A DNA stretch of 64,000 nucleotides from CAZUDI01 sp964618975 (GTDB lineage: Bacteria > Desulfobacterota > Desulfomonilia > UBA1062): the NCBI GenBank assembly GCA_964618975.1, contig CAZUDI010000009.1:1-64000 (forward strand), in the 5' to 3' direction. Positions within the stretch are counted from its first letter, which is position 1; each line of letters opens with the position of its first letter. Shown one piece after another: positions 8,268 to 17,441 of this stretch. Position numbers and translations under genes: made by a program. The notes below the pieces were generated by a model that worked only from the letters and a program-made list of their open reading frames with translations, was not told the DNA's origin and made no database searches.

Positions 8268-9911
8268 CTAGGATCCCATCGCTCTGGGCCACAGCACCTT
8301 CAGGGCCAGCCCGGCCTTCTCCTTCAGACCTCCCTTGAGATCCACCAGGGCCAGCAGGGCCTTGAAACGCGCGACCTTGGCCTCGGAATAGGGCGGCCAG
8401 GTCCAGATTCCCCAGGCCAGCCGCGGCAGGGGGATGCGGTCGTAGTTCACGTGGCAGGCCAGACTCAGGTCCCTGAGGGCCTCGTCCGAATGCACCCGGC
8501 CGATGCCGCTGGCCTTCATCCCGGACCAGGGCGCCTCGGGGAAGGCGTGCGTGATGAGGGTGTCGTTGATCATGACCGTCCCGGCCTCGAGCCGTTCGGC
8601 GATCCGGCGGGCGCGCTTGATATCCCGCGAAAAGACATAGGCGCTCAGGCCATAGGGGGTATCGTTGGCCAGCCGGATGGCCTCCTCCTCGTCCTCCACG
8701 CGCATGATCGGCAGCAGCGGGCCGAAGCTCTCCTCACTGACCACCTGCATGTCCTGATCGACATCCACGAGCACGGTGGGCGCGTAATACATGTGGCCCG
8801 CCCGGTGGCGCTGTCCCCCGCTGAGTATCCGCGCCCCCCGCTCGCGGGCCTCCCGGACCTGGGCCTCGATCTGCTCGATCTGCTCCGCGCTCGTCATGGC
8901 ACCCACGTCCACCCCGAAGCCCTCCAGGGGGCTTTCCTGCCTCAGGGACTGTACCAGGGTAACCATCCTGGCGACGAACCGATCATATACCTCCCGGTGC
9001 ACGTAGGCCCGCTCCACCGAGGCGCAGATCTGGCCCGAATTGCAGAAGGCCCCGAAGCAGATGGCACGGGCGGCCAGATCCACGTCAGCATCCCGGCAGA
9101 CAATGGCCGGGTCCTTGCCCCCCAGCTCCATGGAGCAGGGCAGGAGATGACGGCCGCACAGCTCGGCGACCGTCCTCCCGATCTGGGTCGACCCGGTGAA
9201 GTTCACGTAGTCGATGGCGTCGTGGGCCTGGTCGATGAGCTTGGAGGCCACGCTCCCCGCCGAGGGAATGACCTGAAAGACCTGCGGGTCAAGCCCGGCC
9301 TCGATAAAGAGTTCGCGCATCTTCAGCGCCACCAGGGGGGTCAGGGAGGCCGGCTTCAGCAGCACCCCGTTGCCGGCCACCAGCGAAGAGATGACCTCCC
9401 CGCAGGGGATGGTGAAGGGAAAGTTCCAGGGCGAGATGATGAAGACGACCCCCCGGGGGCGGTAGTGCACGTAGCTGCTGCGATTAAGGAAAACAGACAG
9501 GGGGATCCTCTGCGGACCGAGCACCTGGGGTGCCCGGCGGGCATAGTAGGCCGCCAGGTGGACGATGGGGAGCACCTCGCACAGATAGGCCTCATAGAGG
9601 GGCTTGCCGGTCTCCCGGCTGAGCAGCTGGGCCACCTCATCCGCGCGCTCATTGAGGATGCGGGCGAAGTTATCCATCACCGCGGCCCTCTCAGAGGGCG
9701 TGTGTGCCCCCCAGGCCTTCTGGGCCGCCCTGACCTCTGTCAGGACCTCCCGGGCCTCCTCCAGCGAGTAGGCCTTGACTTTTCCCACCAGGGTCCCATC
9801 GATCGGGCTCTCAACGGTGATCACCGCCCCCGCCGCAGACTTAGCCGCCTGCGGCGGTCGGGAAGCCTCTATCACCTGCGCGCGTTCAAGGTTCGACGTG
9901 CTCGTTTCCAT
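8268..9911 (-). CDS. Aldehyde dehydrogenase family protein (succinate-semialdehyde dehydrogenase-like)
   Basis: The 547-residue protein is an NAD(P)-dependent aldehyde dehydrogenase that oxidises an aldehyde to the acid. It shows PWNFPFTIP near 171, the cofactor loop FTGSTQIG (238-245), the general-base glutamate E262 in MELGGKDP and the nucleophile C296 in NSGQICAS. The roughly 30 residues before the fold are an unstructured-looking extension, and the C-terminal tail after VHSDEALRDLS is also longer than usual. The start has AAAGGAGGTTTGC upstream. It is divergent from the GntR gene at 10079, the likely regulator. The natural aldehyde is not evident. Confidence 0.92.
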   Translation of the reverse strand: METSTSNLERAQVIEASRPPQAAKSAAGAVITVESPIDGTLVGKVKAYSLEEAREVLTEVRAAQKAWGAHTPSERAAVMDNFARILNERADEVAQLLSRETGKPLYEAYLCEVLPIVHLAAYYARRAPQVLGPQRIPLSVFLNRSSYVHYRPRGVVFIISPWNFPFTIPCGEVISSLVAGNGVLLKPASLTPLVALKMRELFIEAGLDPQVFQVIPSAGSVASKLIDQAHDAIDYVNFTGSTQIGRTVAELCGRHLLPCSMELGGKDPAIVCRDADVDLAARAICFGAFCNSGQICASVERAYVHREVYDRFVARMVTLVQSLRQESPLEGFGVDVGAMTSAEQIEQIEAQVREARERGARILSGGQRHRAGHMYYAPTVLVDVDQDMQVVSEESFGPLLPIMRVEDEEEAIRLANDTPYGLSAYVFSRDIKRARRIAERLEAGTVMINDTLITHAFPEAPWSGMKASGIGRVHSDEALRDLSLACHVNYDRIPLPRLAWGIWTWPPYSEAKVARFKALLALVDLKGGLKEKAGLALKVLWPRAMGS

Positions 9912-10078
9912 GCAAACCTCCTTTATGTAATTCTTAGCATATTTGTTCTGTCGACAATCTACAGTATCATGATCGACCAGTCAAGCCCGCCGTACCTTAC
10001 CCCATGCGCAAGATGGTGCTGTTCACGTTGATACCTTGATTTATTTCCCCGGATATTGCATGAGGAGATGTGTAATTA

Positions 10079-10786
10079 ATGCACACGGAGCGTTCTATGG
10101 AGTTCAAACCATCAGCAAATCTGGCCGATCAGATCTATCACTTCCTGTCCGAAAGAATCATCCGCTGCGATTACAAGCCCGGAGAGCGGCTAGTGGAAGA
10201 TCGGCTCTCCAAGGAATTGCGGGTGAGCCGCAGCCCCCTGCGGGAGGCCTTGCGTCTCCTCGAGAAGGACGGTATGGTGGAGCTCGTTCCCCGTCATGGT
10301 GTCCGGGTGACCCGTCTGACGCGCCCGCACATCGAGTGCCTCTACGATATCCTGACGGAGCTCTACAGCCTCCTTGTGCGCCAGGTCGTGAAGCGTCTCA
10401 CCGCGGAGAACCTGGAGGCGATTACGTTAAGGGTGGACACCATTGTGGCCTGCGCCGCCAGCGACGACCTCGAGGGCTACTATCGGGCCCTCTTCGACCT
10501 GGGCAGCCTGGCGCTGGACATCGCCGAGGTCCCCCTCCTGAACCAGCTGATCACCGAGCTCTGGCCCAGCAAACGGCGCGTGGAGTACGTCACCATCAGC
10601 CTACGCCGGATGAAGCTCACCGGGAACGGCGCCTTTTTCTCCCAGGCCCTCGCCCACGGGCAGGCCGGCCGCATGGAGGAGGCCATCCACGTCATCCGGG
10701 AATACACCCTCAACGAAAAGCGCTGCGCCCTGGAGTGGGCCGACAGCGACCTGTCGGGGGTCACCGGAGACCGGGACCGGCCATAA
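10079..10786 (+). CDS. GntR-family transcriptional regulator (FCD/FadR type)
   Basis: The 235-residue protein has an N-terminal winged helix (LADQIYHFLSERII...GERLVEDRLSKELRVSRSPLREALRLLEKDGMV, residues 14-70) and a C-terminal all-helical FCD-type effector domain. GAGGAG lies 11 bases before the ATG; a second ATG at 10097 is possible. It is divergent from the aldehyde dehydrogenase gene. The 167-bp gap contains the short palindrome TGTCGACA at 9949-9956, a plausible half of an FCD-regulator site. It probably controls the divergent gene and itself. Confidence 0.88.
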   Translation: MHTERSMEFKPSANLADQIYHFLSERIIRCDYKPGERLVEDRLSKELRVSRSPLREALRLLEKDGMVELVPRHGVRVTRLTRPHIECLYDILTELYSLLVRQVVKRLTAENLEAITLRVDTIVACAASDDLEGYYRALFDLGSLALDIAEVPLLNQLITELWPSKRRVEYVTISLRRMKLTGNGAFFSQALAHGQAGRMEEAIHVIREYTLNEKRCALEWADSDLSGVTGDRDRP

Positions 10787-10854
10787 GCCCGACAGCGGAC
10801 GCGCTGATGGTTAGATAAGGCGCTGGGCCTCCAGGGTCGGCCGCTCGCCCAGGC

Positions 10855-11445
10855 TCAGAGGATCTCGAGGATCCGGCGCTGGAAGCCCTGCAGCACATCC
10901 CGCAGGAGACCCTCCCGGGGTTCGAAGATGACCGAGAACAGGGCCATGCCCTCCCAGAAGGCCACCATGGCCACGCTGACGTTGCAGATGAATTCCCGGT
11001 CATCCATATGCCGGGCGAGATTCTGTGTCAGCTCTGTGATCCACTGCGTATAGGCCTGTTGGAGCCTGTCTCTGACCGCCGGATTGTACAGGGCGATCTC
11101 CCAGATCTCCACGAAGATGTGCGCCAGGTTGCGGTTGAGCGTGATCTTGTTGTTGATGAAGCCGAAGATCTGCTCGACAAACTCGCGTTTCTCGAGTCGC
11201 AGCGCATCACCCGCGCCCAGCCACTCCCGGATCTGCCGCTGGTAGTCCTCGATCACGAAATCGATGTATTTCAGCAGGATATCTTCCTTGCTGGCAAAGT
11301 AGTAGTGCAGCACCCCGTGGTTGACCCCGGCCACACGCGCGATGTCCTTGATGGAGGTCTGCTGGAAGGATTTCTCCAGCAGACATGTATCCAGGGCCTT
11401 GAGGATCTGCCGCCGGCGCTCTTCCTGTACGTTCGGTCTTGCCAA
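10855..11445 (-). CDS. TetR-family transcriptional regulator
   Basis: The 196-residue protein has a TetR N-terminal helix-turn-helix (RRRQILKALDTCLLEKSFQQ, then DIARVAGVNHGVLHYYFASKEDIL) and a helical ligand-binding domain. The first codon appears to be TTG at 11445, directly preceded by GGGAGGGGGAG. A good promoter (TTGATT, 17 bp, CATAAT) sits at 11467-11495 and predicts a very short leader, which supports this start. It lies downstream of the aminotransferase operon on the same strand but has its own promoter. Confidence 0.88.
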   Translation of the reverse strand: MARPNVQEERRRQILKALDTCLLEKSFQQTSIKDIARVAGVNHGVLHYYFASKEDILLKYIDFVIEDYQRQIREWLGAGDALRLEKREFVEQIFGFINNKITLNRNLAHIFVEIWEIALYNPAVRDRLQQAYTQWITELTQNLARHMDDREFICNVSVAMVAFWEGMALFSVIFEPREGLLRDVLQGFQRRILEIL

Positions 11446-11466
11446 CTCCCCCTCCCGAGGGGCGTG

Positions 11467-11495
11467 ATTATGGCACAGTCAGACGCTCCAATCAA
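11467..11495 (-). promoter_or_regulatory. Predicted sigma70-type promoter for the TetR gene
   Basis: On the minus strand TTGATT (11490-11495) and CATAAT (11467-11472) are spaced by 17 bp. The predicted start site falls about 15 bases before the TTG start codon. Confidence 0.6.
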
Positions 11496-11533
11496 GGCAC
11501 CCCCAACTCAAAGGTGCCTGCTCACGCTACGTA

Positions 11534-11561
11534 GCGCCCCGGAGAGGGGACTCCGGGGCGC
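11534..11561. terminator. Strong stem-loop downstream of the aminotransferase operon
   Basis: GCGCCCCGGAG and CTCCGGGGCGC form a perfect 11-bp stem with loop AGGGGA. It lies just beyond the stop of the minus-strand aminotransferase gene. There is no T-run, so its terminator function is uncertain. Confidence 0.4.
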
Positions 11562-11592
11562 CTTTGTGACAAATGTTCGCCACCCGGGCAGG

Positions 11593-12852
11593 TTAGCCCA
11601 GGGCGCCCCTGAGCGCCGCTGCCGTGCGCTCCAGCACCTCCATGACCGCATCGGCCTCCTCATCACTGAGCAGCAGGCTGGGCCGCAGCAGGACACTGCG
11701 ACCGTCCACGCGTCCCCGTTCCAGCAGCAGCCCGTTCCGGCGCGCCTGGGCGCAGAACCGGGCCGCCAGATCTTCGGAGGGGCACAAAAACGAGAGCAAG
11801 AGCCCCCTGCCCGACACAGAGGTGACGAACCCGGGGTTGGCCGTGTTAAGCCTTTCCAGCTCTCCGAAAAACCTTTGCCCGAGAAAAGCCGCCCTTTCCC
11901 AGGGTTGCACGTTTTCATAGACCTCCAGCGCGGCCATGGCCACCCGGCACCCCAGGTCATGCCCGCCGAAGGTGCACAGGTGGATCAGGGGGTGGGCGTC
12001 AAAGAAGCCCTTGAGCTCGGGGGTGAAGACCATGGCGGTCATGGGAAACATCCCGCCGGTGAGGGCCTCCCCCACCACCAGGATATCCGGGATCACCCCG
12101 AGCTGCTCGCAGAAGAAACGCACCCCGCTACGGCCGAAGCCGGACTGGGTCTCGTCGAAGATGAGCTTGGCCCCCTGCCTATCGCACAGCGCACGCACCC
12201 CGCTTAGGTAGTCCCGGGCCGCTTCACGGCAGTGGTTCTCGGCCTGGATCGGCTCCAAGACAAAGGCCGCCGTCCTCTGGCCGATGGCGACGCGGGCCGC
12301 CTCCAGATCCCCGAAGGGCACCACCGTCACCCCGGGGATTAGTTTCCCGAACTGCTCCTTGCCGACCTTTTCGGAGAGCGACAGGGCAAAGCCGGTCTCC
12401 CCGTAGCAGCCGCCGTCCACGGTGACGATCCCGCCCCGTCCGGTGAAGCCTCGTGCCAGCTTGCAGGCTGCATCCAGGGACTCGCCGCGCGTCACCCCGT
12501 AGAGCACGCACTCCAGGTCCCCGGGCATAAAGGCCGCCAGTCTCCGGGCCAGCAGGGTCTTTTCCTCGGAGGGCATGACGAAATTGCCCTGGTCGGTCTC
12601 GTCGAGGGCCCGCTGAAAGGCCGTGACGAGGACAGGGTGACGGCGACCGAGGTTGAAGGTCCCCGCCGAACTCGAGCCATCGAGGCACCGCTGTCCCTGG
12701 CTATCGTAAACAGAGGACCCCTCCCGCCGGCCCTCGAGAAAATCATGCCCCTCTGCCCCCAAGGACTGTACCAGGGCCCGGGAGAAGACCCTCTCGGCCG
12801 CCTGCAGCAGCTCCCGATCATGGTTTTGCAGCTTCACGGTCTCACCCTTCAT
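11593..12852 (-). CDS. Class III aminotransferase-like protein lacking the PLP lysine
   Basis: The 419-residue protein aligns throughout with class III PLP aminotransferases: SSAGTFNLGRRHP near 62, the FDETQSGFGRSG aspartate region near 232, and PDILVVGEALTGGMFP near 255. In the family the position after G261 is the Schiff-base lysine. Here it is E262 (GAG, codon 12067-12069), one base from AAG. The GCYGETG segment also differs from the usual YHG. The gene overlaps the canonical paralogue upstream by ATGA. It may be a catalytically inactive partner subunit of that enzyme, or an enzyme with changed chemistry. A sequencing error at this base is possible. Confidence 0.85.
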   Translation of the reverse strand: MKGETVKLQNHDRELLQAAERVFSRALVQSLGAEGHDFLEGRREGSSVYDSQGQRCLDGSSSAGTFNLGRRHPVLVTAFQRALDETDQGNFVMPSEEKTLLARRLAAFMPGDLECVLYGVTRGESLDAACKLARGFTGRGGIVTVDGGCYGETGFALSLSEKVGKEQFGKLIPGVTVVPFGDLEAARVAIGQRTAAFVLEPIQAENHCREAARDYLSGVRALCDRQGAKLIFDETQSGFGRSGVRFFCEQLGVIPDILVVGEALTGGMFPMTAMVFTPELKGFFDAHPLIHLCTFGGHDLGCRVAMAALEVYENVQPWERAAFLGQRFFGELERLNTANPGFVTSVSGRGLLLSFLCPSEDLAARFCAQARRNGLLLERGRVDGRSVLLRPSLLLSDEEADAVMEVLERTAAALRGALG

Positions 12853-14267
12853 CGCGACACCCCCTCTCTGAGCCTCTGCACCAGACTTACCATCAAATCC
12901 TCCACGTCCCTGAGGGCGTTGAAGGCAATGATCTGCACCTTGAGGTTGTCCAGGAGCCGGCGCACCAGGGGCACCCGCGCCAGCGGCATGAGGAAGATCA
13001 GATACTTGCGCATGGCATCCATGGCGGTCCGGATACGCCGCAGGAGATCCTCCAGCTCGTCGGCGCTCGTCGTGAGGGGAATCTGAAAACGCATCACCTG
13101 CGGGGCATTGCCCGAATAGGCCGCCCAGACCCCCTGCCGGGCCAGGCAGTCGGCCATGAGCGCACCGATGAACTCGTAGCGGTATTCGATGCCGATCATA
13201 AGCCCCAGCCCCCGGACCTCCCTGACGATGTCAGCGTTCTCGCGTCCGAGTTCTTCGAGGCCCTCCTTGAAGCGCTTCCCCGTCGCGGCGGCCTGCTCCC
13301 ACACCCGCTTCTCGACAAGGTAGTCCAGCACGGCCGAGGAAACCAGACATCCCAGGTCCGAGCCCCCGCCATGGGAGGTGTGGAAGGCTGGGTTGGCCTC
13401 GATATAGCCCACAAGGGGCTCTTTCTCCCGAAAGACCACGGCCCCGTTGGGATAGACCCCGCCACTGATGGACTTGGCCGTGAACATGATGTCCGGGAGC
13501 ACCCCGTAGTGTTCGCAGGCCCACAGGCTCCCGGTGCGCCCGAACCCTGTCTGCACCTCGTCGAAGACGAGCATGATGCCGCGCTCGTCGCAGATGCGTC
13601 GCAGCCCTTCGAGGTACTCCCGCTCTGCCACGTGGATGCCGCCCTCGCCCTGGACCGGCTCGAGCACGATGGCCGCCACCTCACACGTGGCCGCTCTGCG
13701 GACGGCCTCCAGATCGTTGAAGGGCACGATCTCGAAGGCGGGCATGAGCGGCTGGAACATCTCCTTGTAGTAGTCCTTGCCGTTGGCCGAGAGGCTGAAA
13801 CCCTCGTGCCCGTGATAGGCCTTGTCCATGGCGATCACACCGCTGCGACCCGTGGCGCCCATGGCGAGCTTCAGTGCCCCGGCGCAGGCATCGGCCCCGC
13901 TGGCGCAGAGCACCACCCGCTTGAGATCCCCGGGGCACAGGGCAGCGAGCTTGGCGGCAAAGCGGATCCTGGGCTCCGACAGGAGCGAGGCCGTGCCCAT
14001 GTCCCAGGTCTCAAGCGCCTCTTTGAGCGCCTCTCTGATGGCGGGATTGAAACGCCCTACATTGAAGCAGCCCGCCGAGCTGAAGCAGTCGAAAAAGCGC
14101 CTGTCCGAGACGGCATCCACGAAGGTGCTCCCCTGGCGCCCACGCTCATAGACGTCCAGGTGGGCGCATCTCAGGTAACGCACCTGCCCGTGCGAGATGT
14201 GCCTGCCGAAAAGGTGCTGCAGGTAGTCCCGCTCCTCACTGGCCATCCTGTTTTTCTGACTCACCAT
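12849..14267 (-). CDS. Class III PLP-dependent aminotransferase (glutamate-1-semialdehyde aminomutase-like)
   Basis: The protein has the complete class III signature: ASGADACAGALKLA near 132, AYHGHEGF for cofactor stacking, VFDEVQTGFGRTG (aspartate to the PLP ring) and the Schiff-base lysine in TAKSISGG (residue 265 from this start). The C-terminus extends about 60 residues past the fold with a hydrophobic stretch (YLIFLMPLARVPLVRRLL) that could contact a membrane or partner. The ATG at 14267 is chosen because AGAGGAGGT precedes it. It lies between the alanine dehydrogenase gene and the lysine-less paralogue in one operon, so alanine is a plausible amino donor. The acceptor is unknown. Confidence 0.88.
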   Translation of the reverse strand: MVSQKNRMASEERDYLQHLFGRHISHGQVRYLRCAHLDVYERGRQGSTFVDAVSDRRFFDCFSSAGCFNVGRFNPAIREALKEALETWDMGTASLLSEPRIRFAAKLAALCPGDLKRVVLCASGADACAGALKLAMGATGRSGVIAMDKAYHGHEGFSLSANGKDYYKEMFQPLMPAFEIVPFNDLEAVRRAATCEVAAIVLEPVQGEGGIHVAEREYLEGLRRICDERGIMLVFDEVQTGFGRTGSLWACEHYGVLPDIMFTAKSISGGVYPNGAVVFREKEPLVGYIEANPAFHTSHGGGSDLGCLVSSAVLDYLVEKRVWEQAAATGKRFKEGLEELGRENADIVREVRGLGLMIGIEYRYEFIGALMADCLARQGVWAAYSGNAPQVMRFQIPLTTSADELEDLLRRIRTAMDAMRKYLIFLMPLARVPLVRRLLDNLKVQIIAFNALRDVEDLMVSLVQRLREGVSR

Positions 14268-14338
14268 CGTGACCTCCTCTTGCATGAGAGCGCTCATGCG
14301 TTTTCCTCTCCGGTCATGCTAATTCATGAAGCGGCCTT

Positions 14339-15445
14339 TCAGGCCGCATAGGGGACATACTCCCACCCGAAGGACTCGGCCACCTCCCGGCTGGTGAGCC
14401 GGCCTTGGCAGACATTGAGTCCTGCAAGCAGGGTGCGGTTGTGCTTCAGGGCGTCCTCGAGACCCCTGTCGGCGAGCTCGAGCACATAGGGCAGGCTGAG
14501 GTTGGTGAGCGCCCGGGTAGAGGTGCGCGGCACGGCACCGGGCATGTTGGCCACGCAGTAGTGCACGATGCCTTCCTCGATGTAGGTGGGCTCGTCGTGG
14601 GTAGTGGGCCGGCTCGTCTGAGCGCAGCCGCCCTGATCGATGGCGATGTCGACGAAGGCCGAACCCGGCTCCATGGTGCGCAGCATCTCGCGGCTGACGA
14701 GCTGCGGGGTGCGCTTTCCCGGGATTAGGACCGAGCCGATCACCAGGTCGGAGACCGCGACACTCTCCTCGAGTGTTTCCGCATCCGACATCAGGGTAAC
14801 GGCCCGGGAATGAAAGAGATCCTCAATGTAATTGAGCCGCCTCTGATCGATATCGATGATGGTGACGCGGGCCCCCAGGCCCACGGCGAGGTGGCAGGCA
14901 TTCATGCCCGCAATCCCGGACCCCAGGATGGTGACCCTGGCCGGGGCAACGCCGGGCACCCCGGAGACTAGCACCCCCTTGCCACCGTGCCGGGCCTCGA
15001 GACAGGCGCAGCCAGCCTGGACGGCCAGACGCCCCGCCACCGCGCTCATGGGCGCCAGAAGCGGCAGGCTCCCATCCGCCAGGCGCATCGTCTCATAGGC
15101 AATCCCGATCACCCCGCTCTTCAGCAGCGTCCGCGTCAAACGCTCGGAGGCGGCCAGGTGCAGGTAGGTAAAAATGATCAACCCCTGACGCAAGTGGGGG
15201 TACTCGTCCTCCACGGGCTCCTTGACCTTGACGATCATCGCGGAGGAGCCCCAGACCTCCGCCGGGTCTTCCACCAGGATGGCCCCGGCCTGCATGTAGG
15301 CGGCATCCGCTATCCCGGACCCCACGCCCGCACCCCTTTCCACCAGCACCCCGTGGCCGTGCTCAACCAGGGCCCTGGCCCCGGTCGGGGTCAGGGCGAC
15401 CCTGCCCTCGCGCGTCTTGATCTCCTTGGGGACCCCCACTACCAT
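14339..15445 (-). CDS. ald: Alanine dehydrogenase
   Basis: The 368-residue protein matches NAD-dependent L-alanine dehydrogenase, which interconverts pyruvate, ammonia and NADH with L-alanine. It begins MVVGVPKEIKTREGRVALTP. Substrate-site motifs MIVKVKEP and IFTYLHLAAS and the nucleotide-binding VTILGSGIAGMNA are in place. GGGGGAGGTAA precedes the ATG at 15445; an upstream extension is rejected. It leads a minus-strand operon with the two aminotransferases, where it could regenerate alanine as amino donor. Two inverted repeats upstream (15467-15490 and 15518-15535) are candidate operators. Confidence 0.93.
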   Translation of the reverse strand: MVVGVPKEIKTREGRVALTPTGARALVEHGHGVLVERGAGVGSGIADAAYMQAGAILVEDPAEVWGSSAMIVKVKEPVEDEYPHLRQGLIIFTYLHLAASERLTRTLLKSGVIGIAYETMRLADGSLPLLAPMSAVAGRLAVQAGCACLEARHGGKGVLVSGVPGVAPARVTILGSGIAGMNACHLAVGLGARVTIIDIDQRRLNYIEDLFHSRAVTLMSDAETLEESVAVSDLVIGSVLIPGKRTPQLVSREMLRTMEPGSAFVDIAIDQGGCAQTSRPTTHDEPTYIEEGIVHYCVANMPGAVPRTSTRALTNLSLPYVLELADRGLEDALKHNRTLLAGLNVCQGRLTSREVAESFGWEYVPYAA

Positions 15446-15466
15446 GGACTTACCTCCCCCTCTTTT

Positions 15467-15490
15467 GTTTAGTCTATCAACCAACTAAAC
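15467..15490. promoter_or_regulatory. Inverted repeat upstream of ald (site 1)
   Basis: GTTTAGT and ACTAAAC are 7-bp arms separated by 10 bases, 22 bp upstream of the ald start. Together with site 2 the shared half-site is TTAGT/ACTAA, suggesting a dimeric regulator. The regulator is not known; the GntR protein encoded at 17442-18167 is a candidate. Confidence 0.5.
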
Positions 15491-15517
15491 CGCAGCGACA
15501 ATCCTGTCAAGCTGTTT

Positions 15518-15535
15518 ATTAGTTATCTGACTAAT
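15518..15535. promoter_or_regulatory. Inverted repeat upstream of ald (site 2)
   Basis: ATTAGT and ACTAAT are 6-bp perfect arms separated by TATCTG. They share the TTAGT/ACTAA half-site with site 1. Confidence 0.5.
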
Positions 15536-15602
15536 TCCAGGAAGCCCTCCGGATAACAGACCTCGATGGTCGCCAGAGGCGGGCATGGGCCGGGGAGTGT
15601 TC

Positions 15603-15684
15603 TCCTGGGTATGAACCCCAGGGCAAGCCCTGGACCCCAATACATGCGGCAGGCAGCAAGGGCATTCGACACACAGCCATCAAG
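15603..15684 (+). repeat. Dispersed palindromic repeat, copy D
   Basis: It begins CCTGGGTATGAACCCC and keeps the first palindrome CCAGGGC-AA-GCCCTGG intact. The second half is degraded, ending ATTCGACACACAGCCATCAAG. Confidence 0.75.
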
Positions 15685-16026
15685 GGGCCCTGGCTTCGGG
15701 GACGGCCGGCCCACAGAGCCGCCCCGGCAAAAACAATTAATGAGGCCTTTATGTATGATAAAAAACCATGAGGGGGAACCCATGGTCGGATCCTTGAATG
15801 CACCCCTGATCGAAAAGGCCATGGCCGTGCACGGCCATACCCACCGCGACGTGCCTGCGCCCCAGCCCCAGGGGGCCGAGCGCACCCTTCCAAGGGTGGC
15901 CTGCAAAGCCTGCAGCGAGATGATGCCGGAAAACCGCATCCGCAGCCATACGTTGAAGGCACCTCTGCCTCCTTTGTCTGGTCCGGGAAAACGCTGCGGG
16001 CTGATCTTCCGTGAGGATCGCCCGTC

Positions 16027-17301
16027 TCAGTGCACAAGGCCCGCACGGGGCATATCCGTGTCCCCGGCGGTACCGTCCCCCGACCCGGGCTTAAGCCCGT
16101 ACTCTCGTTGCGGGGGCAGGCGCAAGAAGTGCGTCAGGATGGCGCCTATGAGCGTGAGCCCCCCCACCAGGGAGATGCCCAGGCCGAAGGAGCCCGCCTC
16201 ACCCGCCAGGCCGATGCCGGTTGGGACGACGCCGGCCCCCAGGACGAAGGCCAGGGGGATCGTCAGCGAAACCGTCACGTTGCGCAGGTTCGCCGGCCCG
16301 ATCAGGGAGAGGGCCGCCATGCCGGCCGGAAAGAAGCAGGCCCCCAGAAGCGGCTGGAGGAAGACGAGCAGGATTACCATAGCCCCGCTGACATTCCCCA
16401 TGATTACGGTCAGCATCCCGCTGAGCACCAGCACGGTGCCCATGGTGCGTTTGGGTCCATAGCGGTCGCTGGCCCACCCGCCGGCAAAGGCCATGGCGAT
16501 GCAGGCCAGACGTGAGAACGAGACCACGCTGTTGGCCAGGCTGCGGGAGATACCGTGCCCGCTCACCAGGTACAGCGGCAGCATGGTGTAGATGCCGAGC
16601 GTCACGCTGATGCCCAGACTGATCAGTGCGAGCATGATCCAGAATGCGGGGAGACGCAGCAGGGTGCCTAGAGCGGCCAGGTCCGGGGCCTGCCCCGCGA
16701 AGTCGCCGCCGCGACCGAAGCGGGCATAGGCGCACCCCAGCGTCAGGGAGCACAGGCCCAGCAGGCCAAAGGCCCCGCGCCAGGGGAGCAGCCAGAGTAG
16801 GCCCTCGGCCACGAGGGGGGCGGCGATGAAGCTCAGATTGGGAGCCAGCTCATGCACGGCGATGGCCTTGCCCCAGTGGCGCTGGTCCACCAGGGCGGTG
16901 AGGATGGCAATGCCCGAGGGCAGGTAGAGGCCCGAAGCCATGCCGGTGAGAAGCAGCCCGAGGCGCAGGCTCCCCAGGCCATTGCTCAGGGCGGTGGCCA
17001 TAAGCGCCAGACCCAGCGCCACGGCCGAGAGGACGATCGTCAGGCGGTGCGTCAGGCGCGCCGAGACGAACCCCGACCCCACCAGGGTGAAAAAATATCC
17101 GCTGGAGATGATCAGAAACAGCGATCCGGCCTGGGAATGACTGATGGCGAGGTCGCCCTCGATGGCGGGGAGTAAAGGCGCCGGGATGATGCGGGCGATA
17201 AAGTTCAGGAAGAAGATCGCGGCGAGGAAGATAACCGGCGCGATTTGAACGCCAAGCGGGGTGTCGCCCCCTGCTGGGGCCCTATGCGCCGGCGAGGCCA
17301 T
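16027..17301 (-). CDS. Major facilitator superfamily transporter
   Basis: The 424-residue protein has about 12 predicted hydrophobic helices. Segments include VIFLAAIFFLNFIARIIPAPLL at the N-terminus, and the MFS motif-A-like loop GGWASDRYGPKRTMG follows the first helix of the second half. It would be an inner-membrane proton-linked transporter of a small molecule. The C-terminal 35 residues are hydrophilic. The downstream-facing neighbours (ald operon, GntR gene) suggest a link to amino acid or organic acid metabolism, but the substrate cannot be told from sequence. Confidence 0.9.
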   Translation of the reverse strand: MASPAHRAPAGGDTPLGVQIAPVIFLAAIFFLNFIARIIPAPLLPAIEGDLAISHSQAGSLFLIISSGYFFTLVGSGFVSARLTHRLTIVLSAVALGLALMATALSNGLGSLRLGLLLTGMASGLYLPSGIAILTALVDQRHWGKAIAVHELAPNLSFIAAPLVAEGLLWLLPWRGAFGLLGLCSLTLGCAYARFGRGGDFAGQAPDLAALGTLLRLPAFWIMLALISLGISVTLGIYTMLPLYLVSGHGISRSLANSVVSFSRLACIAMAFAGGWASDRYGPKRTMGTVLVLSGMLTVIMGNVSGAMVILLVFLQPLLGACFFPAGMAALSLIGPANLRNVTVSLTIPLAFVLGAGVVPTGIGLAGEAGSFGLGISLVGGLTLIGAILTHFLRLPPQREYGLKPGSGDGTAGDTDMPRAGLVH

Positions 17302-17441
17302 GTCGTTGTCCCTGCTCCTTCCTGGTGTGCTGTCCCGTTCACGGCCGGCTCATGGATATGCCGTTAACGGCGCGACTGTAACCCCAAAGCCCTGCCTCTG
17401 GCAAGCATCATGATGGTCGCCATCTCCAGGGGACAGACACT

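Larger units (their letters stand above)
15446..16026. other. Intergenic region upstream of ald
   Basis: No gene is seen. The region holds two short inverted repeats close to ald and one copy of the dispersed palindromic repeat at 15603-15684. The remainder, 15690-16026, contains open frames with no recognisable family. Confidence 0.5.

Noticed and set aside
8265..10031. Plus-strand open frame of 588 codons over the aldehyde dehydrogenase gene
   Set aside because: It is antisense to a gene with all catalytic motifs in place and has no family features of its own.
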